A DNA stretch of 64,000 bases from contig NZ_CP192738.1 in the NCBI RefSeq assembly GCF_050749805.1, positions 3,472,001-3,536,000 of the forward strand. Reading direction: 5' to 3'. Of this stretch, positions 8,174-15,192 are shown one piece after another. Under the pieces are notes generated by a model that was not told the origin of the DNA, did not search any database, and worked only from the letters and a program-made list of their open reading frames with translations. Position numbers and translations under genes: made by a program. Numbering within the stretch: the stretch's first letter is position 1; the number at the start of each line of letters is the position of its first letter. The stretch is from Hahella sp018986435 (GTDB taxonomy: Bacteria; Pseudomonadota; Gammaproteobacteria; Pseudomonadales; Oleiphilaceae).

Positions 8174-10243
8174 ATGAAACTCTTCATGCAATTAGTGACG
8201 ACCTGGTTGGTTGTCTTGCTATGTTCGCAACAAGCCATAGCGAATGAACCACTGGAAAATCAGCGCCTGCTTTCGATCGCTATTGCGCTGGAATCAGATC
8301 ACCCTGCCGCTGGCGGCACGCTGGAGCTGGCGTTAACAATGACGCCCCAACAAGGCTGGCATGGCTATTGGCTTAACCCTGGCGACGCAGGTTTTCCAAC
8401 CAAGTTTAGCTGGCAGCTTCCGGATGGCGTGACAGTAGGGGAGATGCAGTACCCGGCCCCAAGCCAGCTCTTAACCGCTGACATCATGAACTACGTTTAT
8501 CCCGGCGAGTTCACGCTGCTGACACGGGTAGAGATTGATAGCAGCGTTGCGGTGGGGAGTTCGCTACCTATTAAGCTCGATATCAGTTATCTGGTTTGCA
8601 GTCCCTCTGTGTGCCTGCCTGAACAGCAACGGGTTGAAACCACGCTGATTGTCGGTGACGGGCGCGTTTCCGAAGATCGCGCACAAAAATTCGCTCAATG
8701 GCGGCAAAAGTTAGCCAGACCACTGGACGCCAAAGGACGGTTTTCTGTTGAAAACGGCGAGTTTACTCTGGCCTTGCCGTTACCGGGCTCAATCGAGAGT
8801 GATAACGCTCATATCTATCCCGTCATTAATCATACGATTGCAAATAACGCCAAGCAGACTCTCTCCCATGACGGCGATGTTCTTCGCATGCAAACGCAAG
8901 CGGGCGATGAGCTGGGTGAACGATTTCAGGGCGTCCTGGTGCTGGATAACGGCGTGGCGCTGAGTTTTGAGGCGGATAAATCCGAGCGCGCGGCATTATT
9001 ATCTGAAGCGAAAAACAACCGCAGCGATTCATCGATTAAAAATACGTGGCTGCTTGGAGCTACAGCCTTTTTCGGCGCAATCCTGGGCGGTTTATTGCTC
9101 AACATCATGCCCTGCGTATTTCCTATATTAAGTTTGAAGATATTAAGCCTCACGCATCAGGAATCTGAAAAAGACGCCAGGTCCGGCGCTGTAGCGTATA
9201 CCTCTGGCGCTGTACTGGTATGTGTGTTATTGGGCGGCGTGATACTGGGACTGCGAGCGCTGGGGCATCAAATCGGCTGGGCGTTTCAGCTGCAGAGCCC
9301 AGCGGTGATCGCAGCGTTGATTGTCTTAATGAGCGCCATTGGATTCAATCTGGCTGGCCTCTTTGAAATCGGAACCATGACTTCCGGGTCGCGACTGCAA
9401 GATAAAAAAGGCCCGATTGGCGACTTTTGGACCGGGGTTTTAGCCGCTTTTATCGCCACGCCTTGCACGGGCCCTTTTATGGCGACTGCTTTGGGGGCGG
9501 CCTTGGTGTTGCCCGCCGGCATCGCATTTACGATCTTTGCGGGCCTGGGTTTTGGCATGGCTTTACCGCTGTTGCTGGTGAGTTTTATTCCCGCATTACG
9601 CGCACACTTACCGAAGCCCGGCGCCTGGATGACGACAGCCAGACGCGTACTTTCTCTGCCAATGTTTGTGACAGTCACTGGCCTAATCTGGGTTTTGATG
9701 CGGCAATCAAACAACGATTATGTTTTGTCCGTGCTTGCAGCCGCGATGTTGTCGGCGTTTGGTTTATGGATGACCGGCTTATGGCAACAATCGCAACGCC
9801 GAGGTGAATGGTGGCCCGCTATCTCATTAACGCTATTGCCTTTATTAGCTGTGATCAGCTGGATACCGCCCACTCATGCCTCTTCACAACTTGAGCAGAA
9901 GGAAGTCTCAGAAGCGGTTGCGTTTAATCAGGATCAGCTAAGCGCATTGCGTGAAAAACAAGACGTGTTTCTGTATTTCACCGCCGATTGGTGCCTGACC
10001 TGCAAGGTAAATGAAAAGACCTCCATCGATCAAAAAGACGTAAAAGAAGCATTTAAGCAAAGTAACGTCGTCACCATGGTTGGCGACTGGACCAGCGGCG
10101 ATAGCAAGATAACCGAATTCCTGTCCCAACATGGCCGATCAGGCGTGCCTCTCTATCTATGGTATAAAAAAGGGGCAAGCAGACCGTTGACCTTGCCTCA
10201 GGTTTTGACTCCGTCGGTGTTGATTAATCAGGCCGGTGGGTAG
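8174..10243 (+). CDS. DsbD/ScsB-like thiol:disulfide interchange membrane protein
   Basis: A 689-residue inner-membrane electron conduit that passes reducing equivalents from cytoplasmic thioredoxin to periplasmic thiols. Signal peptide at 1-23. A large periplasmic N-terminal domain (~30-285) contains an LVCSPSVCLPEQQ cysteine pair. About eight membrane helices follow (~290-560), with redox cysteines in MPCVFPILSLK (C314) and ATPCTGPF (C431). The C-terminal thioredoxin domain has WCLTCK (C607, C610). Order and length fit the ScsB branch, whose N-terminal domain is longer than in classical DsbD. It follows the TlpA-like gene across a repeat-filled 90-base spacer, so both are probably in one operon, and the TlpA-like protein is the likely acceptor. 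Start ATG 8174 lies about 13 bases after a TAGGAAG sequence. Confidence 0.88.
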   Translation: MKLFMQLVTTWLVVLLCSQQAIANEPLENQRLLSIAIALESDHPAAGGTLELALTMTPQQGWHGYWLNPGDAGFPTKFSWQLPDGVTVGEMQYPAPSQLLTADIMNYVYPGEFTLLTRVEIDSSVAVGSSLPIKLDISYLVCSPSVCLPEQQRVETTLIVGDGRVSEDRAQKFAQWRQKLARPLDAKGRFSVENGEFTLALPLPGSIESDNAHIYPVINHTIANNAKQTLSHDGDVLRMQTQAGDELGERFQGVLVLDNGVALSFEADKSERAALLSEAKNNRSDSSIKNTWLLGATAFFGAILGGLLLNIMPCVFPILSLKILSLTHQESEKDARSGAVAYTSGAVLVCVLLGGVILGLRALGHQIGWAFQLQSPAVIAALIVLMSAIGFNLAGLFEIGTMTSGSRLQDKKGPIGDFWTGVLAAFIATPCTGPFMATALGAALVLPAGIAFTIFAGLGFGMALPLLLVSFIPALRAHLPKPGAWMTTARRVLSLPMFVTVTGLIWVLMRQSNNDYVLSVLAAAMLSAFGLWMTGLWQQSQRRGEWWPAISLTLLPLLAVISWIPPTHASSQLEQKEVSEAVAFNQDQLSALREKQDVFLYFTADWCLTCKVNEKTSIDQKDVKEAFKQSNVVTMVGDWTSGDSKITEFLSQHGRSGVPLYLWYKKGASRPLTLPQVLTPSVLINQAGG

Positions 10244-10377
10244 GCGCTTCATGGTTAGAGCAGGGGAAGTGACAGAGGCCGGGGGGCTTGTCTCTGTTTT
10301 CACGACGGTGATTAATTTGGCTGACGGATACTGCATCTGCCCCCCCTGGTTCTGCAAACACTCCGCCAGCCACTATT

Positions 10378-10399
10378 CCTTATTTATGGATAAATAAGG
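10378..10399. promoter_or_regulatory. 22-bp inverted repeat between converging genes
   Basis: CCTTATTTAT and ATAAATAAGG are perfect 10-base arms around GG. The site lies between the ends of the DsbD-like gene and the small secreted protein gene on the opposite strand. There is no T-tract and the stem is AT-rich, so it is a poor terminator. It could be a protein-binding site or a weak bidirectional transcription end. Confidence 0.45.
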
Positions 10400-10428
10400 T
10401 TACTATCAGACCGCCAGACCTTCTAAAC

Positions 10429-10818
10429 CTACTGAGGTTCGTGACACTGGTCATTCACCCAGATGGTGCAGCCCTGTCCCGGACCTGGCGTGCCGGTTCC
10501 TCCGCCTACGGAACATCCCAAGGCGCCGTTTTGTGTGACGCTGCCGCCGTCGCTCAAAGTCGCCATGAAATAGTAACGGCCGTCTGACGTACTGGATGTG
10601 CAGCGCGCCACCATATAGCCGACGCCCTGATCTTCAATGACTGCGCCATATTCCGCGCGCCACGTTTGAGACGTTAAATAGGCGCCGCTATCGGAAACAA
10701 AGGTGTCGCAGGCTACTCGGCCTGAACCGAGGAACTCGCAGATGGTGTTGGTTCCAGCCGCCAGAGCGGCGTTGGTTCCCAGCAACAAAGCTGTAGCGGT
10801 CAGAAGTTTGTAGTTCAT
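10429..10818 (-). CDS. Small secreted cysteine-containing protein, unknown function
   Basis: A 129-residue protein with a clear signal peptide (MNYKLLTATALLLGTNAALA, cleavage AALA-AG). The mature part has six cysteines, which in the periplasm or outside could form three disulfides. It is rich in Gly, Ser and Thr, with a GGGTGTPGPGQG linker before a short C-terminal CTIWVNDQCHE segment. No known domain recognised. It is transcribed away from the AraC-type regulator gene at 11019, so the two share an upstream region. Start ATG 10818 sits directly before the signal sequence with GGAGCG-like bases about 10 upstream. Confidence 0.6.
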   Translation of the reverse strand: MNYKLLTATALLLGTNAALAAGTNTICEFLGSGRVACDTFVSDSGAYLTSQTWRAEYGAVIEDQGVGYMVARCTSSTSDGRYYFMATLSDGGSVTQNGALGCSVGGGTGTPGPGQGCTIWVNDQCHEPQ

Positions 10819-11018
10819 GATGTTTCGCTCCTATCCAAGTTATTTTTCCTGCCGCTTTCTGCGGCGAAATCAGTATCCCGGTTCGCGTTTATTGGGACCA
10901 TGACCGCCTGTTTTGTTGTATTGATCTTCTGTTTTGACTGTTGAGGAACTCCATATCGATAAGAGGGTCTGAATAAGATTGGCAATTACCCATGATCCAA
11001 AGAAGGAGCGAAAATCAT

Positions 11019-11969
11019 ATGGATAGCGTGGGGCGTGAAGGGCTCGATGCGCATGCATCCCCCCTAGAGCAGTTGTTGCGTCAGGTGTTTTTCAATCTCA
11101 GGGTCGATGGGAGCTTATACTTTGATAGCCACTTACACGGCGATTGGGGAATGGCGGTCGGCGCTTCTCCATATATACAGTTTCATTGCGTCGCATCAGG
11201 CGTTTGCTGGTTAACCACCGCAACGGAGCAGGTTCGTTTGTCGCCTGGCGATATCGCCCTGTGCATGCGAGGACAAGTTCACACCCTTTCTTATACTCCT
11301 GATGTGGCGTTGGCGACGGATCAGGAGTATTTACAGAGTCTGCGACAAGGCGCGCCGCTATTCCGCGAAGGCGTGTTGAATAATCGGCTGCTGTGCGGTC
11401 ACTTCGCCATTGCGGATCGAGATACAATTCCTTTTCTTACAGGACTGCCCGACTTGGTTGTTGTCCGCCAGCAACGTAAATCTGTGGAATGGGCAAGCGC
11501 GCTGAGAGGTCTCACGGAAAGCAACGAACTTGAAAACCATGGAAACCCAGTCAGCAATCGTTTGGCGGAAGCACTAATGATCCGTTTCCTGGAAGGGTAT
11601 TTTCAGCAGCAGTCAAAGCAAGGCGAGTCGGCGATTGTCATTCAGGATAAGAGAATTGCCCGGGCGCTGAGTATTTTCCATCGTCGATACCACGAACCCC
11701 TTACCGTAGAGCAAGTCGCCGGCTCTGTGGGGATGTCTCGTTCTGCGTTTAGCGTTCTTTTTAAACGAAACTTGCAACAGGGTCCGATGGAGTACCTGAA
11801 TAGCTGGCGTTTTTATCAGGCGCGCCAGATTCTTCGGCAGAGTCATCGTACTCTATTACAGGTTTCTCTTGAGGTGGGATACGCTTCCGAAGCCGCATTT
11901 ATCCGCGCCTTCAAGCGCCGCTACGATATCACTCCCGGCGAATATCGGCTTGCGATGTTTGAGGCGTAG
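11019..11969 (+). CDS. AraC-family regulator with cupin-like N-terminal domain
   Basis: A 316-residue regulator. The first ~190 residues form the AraC cupin_6-type sensing domain (HLHGDWGMAVGASPYIQFHC, WLTTATEQVRLSPGDIALCMRG). Residues ~215-310 hold two helix-turn-helix motifs (LTVEQVAGSVGMSRSAFSVL, then QVSLEVGYASEAAFIRAFKR and the family ending TPGEYR). It presumably activates or represses a neighbouring promoter on binding a small molecule. The NreB-like exporter and acetyltransferase genes lie 240 bases downstream on the same strand, and the small secreted protein diverges upstream; either could be a target. Start ATG 11019 was preferred because AGAAGGAG lies 10 bases before it; ATG 10992 has no ribosome site. 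Confidence 0.87.
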   Translation: MDSVGREGLDAHASPLEQLLRQVFFNLRVDGSLYFDSHLHGDWGMAVGASPYIQFHCVASGVCWLTTATEQVRLSPGDIALCMRGQVHTLSYTPDVALATDQEYLQSLRQGAPLFREGVLNNRLLCGHFAIADRDTIPFLTGLPDLVVVRQQRKSVEWASALRGLTESNELENHGNPVSNRLAEALMIRFLEGYFQQQSKQGESAIVIQDKRIARALSIFHRRYHEPLTVEQVAGSVGMSRSAFSVLFKRNLQQGPMEYLNSWRFYQARQILRQSHRTLLQVSLEVGYASEAAFIRAFKRRYDITPGEYRLAMFEA

Positions 11970-12083
11970 CGTCTTGCCGGTGGGCGAAGGGCGCAATTCT
12001 CTCTTTGCGGCACTGTTAGTTACTATGTCTACAATATAAGTCATAACCGACCCACTCATATAAAGGACAAAGAGGTAACTGAT

Positions 12084-12212
12084 ATGAAGGGCGAGTTAAT
12101 ATCGCGGCGGTTGCCTGACTTGTCACGGAGAAAACAGGGAAGGGGGCGTCACCCGTGCAGGCTATTACCATTCCAAGGTAAACCCCTCTCATCATTTTTA
12201 ATGGATGCCTAA
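12084..12212 (+). CDS. Small basic 42-aa ORF coupled to the exporter gene
   Basis: An open frame of 42 codons (MKGELISRRLPDLSRRKQGR..., ending SSFLMDA). It has a GAGG ribosome site 9 bases upstream, and its TAA stop overlaps the exporter ATG as TAATG (12210-12214). The peptide is strongly basic (many Arg/Lys) with no membrane segment and contains one Cys-Arg pair and one His. The overlap would make exporter translation depend on ribosomes that finish this frame, as with leader peptides. I do not recognise a family. It may be a regulatory upstream ORF rather than a functional protein. Confidence 0.4.
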   Translation: MKGELISRRLPDLSRRKQGRGRHPCRLLPFQGKPLSSFLMDA

Positions 12213-13585
12213 TGCTGAATTCGCCACTTACCGATCCGAGATATCAGCGCTTATTTTGTGCTCAGGTCACGTCGCTATTTGGAACCGGATTAACAACAAT
12301 AGCGCTGGCTTTATTGGCGCATGAAATTGCGGGGGGAGAGGCAGGGGCCGTTTTGGGAACCGCGCTGGCCCTCAAAATGCTTGCCTATGTGGCCATCGCT
12401 CCAGTGATTGGCGCGTATATTCAGCGATTCCCAAGGAGAAAACTGTTAGTCGCCCTGGATATTCTCAGGGCCGCCGTGGTCTGTGTGTTACCGTTTGTCG
12501 ATCAGGTATGGCAAATATACTTGCTGGTGTTTCTCCTGAATGTATTTTCTGCAGGCTTTACCCCTGTATTTCAGGCGACTATTCCAGACATCATTAAAGA
12601 CAAAGATCGCTATACGAAGGCGCTTTCATATTCCCGTTTAGCGTATGACCTGGAAAATCTGCTAAGTCCAATACTCGCTGCGGCTTTGATTTCGGTAACG
12701 AGCTTTGGCGTTCTATTCCAGCTTAATGCGCTGACATTCATGGCGTCAGCGTTACTGGTTCTTTCCATTAGGCTCCCTGACCAAAAGCTGCAAAATGCGG
12801 TTACAGGCTTTTGGCGACGGTTGACCTACGGAGTGGCTATATACCTGAAAACGCCGCGCCTGCGAGCGATGTTTGCGTTGTGTATGGCTGTGGCGGCGGC
12901 GGGCTCTATGCAGATTGTGAACACCGTTGTTTATGTGCGCACTGTTCTGCAATTGGATGAGGTCTGGGTAGCGTTGGCGTTTGCTGCGGCTGGAGCAGGC
13001 TCGATGCTGGTGGCGTTGACGCTTCCCCACGTGCTGTTAAAGGTTGCCGAGCGCAACCTGATGGTATGCGGCGGCTTTTTAATGAGCGCAGGGTTATTCC
13101 TTGGATTGCTGGAGCCATCAATAACTGGGCTGCTGTGCTTGTGGTTTCTGCTGGGCGTCGGCTCCTCGGCCGTTTTAACGCCTGTTGGTCGACTACTCAC
13201 CGCGTCATGCCGGGAGACCGACAGGCCCGCTGTATTCGCCGCCCAATTTGCGTTGTCGCATGCCTGTTGGTTGATCGCATATCCGTTATCTGGCTGGCTG
13301 GGCGGCTTGAGTGGAATACAGAGCGCTTTCTTTGTTCTAGGCGTGATTACGTTACTCTCAACAGTCACGGCTGTTCTGATATGGCCGCGATTGGACGAAT
13401 CTGAATTAGTGCATTATCACGCAGCGCACGCCCACCAACACATGCATTTCCATGACGAGCATCACCAGCATCAGCATGAGGGATGGGAGGGACCAGAGCC
13501 GCATAGCCATCCCCATCAACATTCCGGTGTAAAGCACAGGCACGTATTTGTAATCGATGATCATCATTTACAATGGCCAAAGTAG
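12212..13585 (+). CDS. nreB: NreB-like MFS metal (Ni/Co) exporter with His-rich tail
   Basis: A 457-residue major-facilitator protein of the inner membrane. Twelve hydrophobic segments span ~12-400, with the conserved loop after TM2 (QRFPRRKLLVALDILRA). The C-terminal ~55 residues form a cytoplasmic tail packed with histidines (HAHQHMHFHDEHHQHQH, then HSHPHQH and a HDD/HH-type ending), about 20 His in all. Such tails mark the NreB-type nickel exporters and would bind Ni, Co or Zn. The function is thus probably proton-driven efflux of divalent metal. Translation appears coupled to the small ORF upstream (TAATG overlap) and to the GNAT gene downstream (13-base overlap). The substrate is inferred, not shown. 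Confidence 0.75.
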   Translation: MLNSPLTDPRYQRLFCAQVTSLFGTGLTTIALALLAHEIAGGEAGAVLGTALALKMLAYVAIAPVIGAYIQRFPRRKLLVALDILRAAVVCVLPFVDQVWQIYLLVFLLNVFSAGFTPVFQATIPDIIKDKDRYTKALSYSRLAYDLENLLSPILAAALISVTSFGVLFQLNALTFMASALLVLSIRLPDQKLQNAVTGFWRRLTYGVAIYLKTPRLRAMFALCMAVAAAGSMQIVNTVVYVRTVLQLDEVWVALAFAAAGAGSMLVALTLPHVLLKVAERNLMVCGGFLMSAGLFLGLLEPSITGLLCLWFLLGVGSSAVLTPVGRLLTASCRETDRPAVFAAQFALSHACWLIAYPLSGWLGGLSGIQSAFFVLGVITLLSTVTAVLIWPRLDESELVHYHAAHAHQHMHFHDEHHQHQHEGWEGPEPHSHPHQHSGVKHRHVFVIDDHHLQWPK

Positions 13586-14154
13586 AGAAGAAACCGCACA
13601 AGGAAATGACGCCGCCTGTGAAATCCGCCCCCAAACCTCACATTTTGCTGGTAACGGCTATTGCAGCCAATGAGCTGGAGTCATGCGACTTTTCCTTCGA
13701 AATCACACATGAGATTGACTTTCCATATGATGACATAGAGAAAATCCGTTCTATCAACAGACGTCGCAAAAATTACGGCTTTGATCCTGCAAGTGCTGTC
13801 GATGAATCCTCAGGTAAGTCCGCATTGTTCGCCGCTCGCGTAGACAAACGTTTAGTCGGTTTCGCTCTGATCGTTGAGAGTTGGAATGGCATGGCGGAAA
13901 TTGCAGAGATAGCCGTCGACCGTAACGCACGCGGCCAAGGCGTAGGTATGATTCTACTTGGCGCTACAGAAGAATGGGCGCAAGAACAGGGTTTCCATTT
14001 CATTCGCCTCGAAACTCAATCGACCAATCCAGCGGCGTGCAAGCTATATGCTCGTGCAGGATACAGGCTGGAAGGTTTTGATCGGATGCTTTATGCAAAC
14101 AGCGAAAACGCGGGAGAAACGGCTTTGTTTTGGTATCGCAATCTAAAGGCGTGA
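13573..14154 (+). CDS. GNAT acetyltransferase, streptothricin-acetyltransferase-like
   Basis: A 193-residue GNAT enzyme that would transfer acetyl from acetyl-CoA to an amine. The CoA pyrophosphate loop is RNARGQGVGMILL (residues ~115-127). The C-terminal half matches the pattern of streptothricin N-acetyltransferases: IAVD, then WAQEQG, LETQSTNPAACKLYARAGY, GFDRMLY and a final ALFWYRNL. The first ~30 residues are a proline/lysine-rich extension not typical of the family. The gene overlaps the exporter by 13 bases and has no strong ribosome site, so it is probably translated by coupling. The partners suggest a toxic-compound resistance unit, but streptothricin itself as substrate is only inferred from resemblance. 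Confidence 0.75.
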   Translation: MAKVEKKPHKEMTPPVKSAPKPHILLVTAIAANELESCDFSFEITHEIDFPYDDIEKIRSINRRRKNYGFDPASAVDESSGKSALFAARVDKRLVGFALIVESWNGMAEIAEIAVDRNARGQGVGMILLGATEEWAQEQGFHFIRLETQSTNPAACKLYARAGYRLEGFDRMLYANSENAGETALFWYRNLKA

Positions 14155-14181
14155 TCAACGAGTTTGGAAATTGGAAATCAG

Positions 14182-14313
14182 ATGTGGCTTGTTGTGAACG
14201 ACGAACAGCCTTTAACAGAAGAGCGATTCGAAAGGGCCAAAGCCTGTGGGGTTGTCATGACAAACAGAAACGCCGACACGCCATTCGTAATCCCAATATC
14301 CAATTTAACATAA
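14182..14313 (+). CDS. Possible 43-aa small protein after the acetyltransferase
   Basis: Open frame reading MWLVVNDEQPLTEERFERAK..., ending PISNLT. It lies 27 bases after, and in the same frame as, the GNAT stop codon. Composition looks protein-like (charged helix, no rare-codon runs), but there is no clear ribosome site and no recognised family. It could be a remnant of a longer gene or chance. Confidence 0.2.
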   Translation: MWLVVNDEQPLTEERFERAKACGVVMTNRNADTPFVIPISNLT

Positions 14314-14411
14314 TATATATTATGCGCACTCATGGATGTGCATAGCGAGACAGAGGCGTCTGTGGATATAGCGCCTCAGTTATTAAGATCCCTCATGTCG
14401 ACTCTTTAAGA

Positions 14412-14742
14412 CTAAGCCTCGGGCTCATGGCAAACCGCTTCGATGTTGTGTCCGTCCGGATCAATAACAAATGCTGCGTAATAACTCGCGTGATATTGAG
14501 GACGCAAACCAGGAGCCCCATTGTCCTTACCGCCAGCTTCCAGGGCCGCCTGATAAAAATCCGCGACTGTGCAGGTTTTTCCTTGGCTTCGAATAGACAC
14601 AGTGAGACTTACCGTCTGTGCTGAGCTCAATGCCAAGCGGACCTTCCTGAACAACAGTGACGCCGAGTGGCGTCAGCGCCTGGAGGTAAAATGCTTTGCT
14701 GACAGCATAATTACTGACTCCAAATACGACATGATCAAACAC
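14412..14742 (-). pseudogene. Decayed VOC (glyoxalase/bleomycin-resistance fold) gene
   Basis: Two overlapping frames together resemble a VOC-family protein. The 5' part begins FDHVVFGVSNYAVSKAFYLQ after a GTG start at 14742 with AAGGAG upstream, and runs to about LGIELSTDGKSHCVYS. The 3' part in another frame continues VADFYQAALEAGGKDNGAPG and ends with DPDGHNIEAVCHEPEA, the standard VOC C-terminus. The frame changes near 14585-14600. The middle beta-strand segment usually present in this family (roughly 20-25 residues) is missing, so a deletion as well as a frameshift is likely. It is therefore probably non-functional. VOC proteins of this type are metal-dependent dioxygenase/lyase-like enzymes of varied substrate. 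Confidence 0.7.
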
Positions 14743-15192
14743 GAATAATTTCTCCTTTATGTGCGTGTTGGCCTCAATCACCATCGCTGGTGCGGGCGTG
14801 AATCATGTGAGGGATCTTAATAACTTTTGCTGGTGAAAGATAATTCGCCTAAGTCGGCTCACTCAGAACAGTTCTAATTGAACCTTGCACCTGCAAGCAG
14901 TGGCTTTGCGGTCGGTGATTTTTTGGATGGTGAATTTTGGATTTTGTGTGATGAGCGTAAATAAGGCGCAGTGCGAGCAGCAATATTCGTCATACACGCA
15001 ATGTCCACTAATTGACATTAGTGGACATAAGAGCCGCAAAAGACACTATTTCATTTAACTCAAATGCTTAATTTCCAACTAAAGCACTTAATTCCGTGAC
15101 CACTACATCATGGCAGCCTTATGTGATTGGAATTTTTTCAGCTGCTTTTTCTTCGAGCTGGGTTTGGGTTAAGTTAGTTGGTTAAGCAAAGC
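14743..15192. other. Intergenic region with a perfect inverted repeat
   Basis: No gene is supported. The stretch separates the VOC remnant from the end of norD and is AT-richer than the coding regions around it. Its one clear structure is the 28-base inverted repeat at 15001-15028. No terminator with a T-tract was seen for norD. Confidence 0.5.
15001..15028. promoter_or_regulatory. 28-bp perfect inverted repeat
   Basis: ATGTCCACTAAT (15001-15012) and ATTAGTGGACAT (15017-15028) are perfect 12-base arms around TGAC. No T-run follows on either strand, so a protein-binding site is more likely than a terminator. It lies in the gene-free stretch about 165 bases beyond the end of norD. No regulator that binds it can be named. 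Confidence 0.55.
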
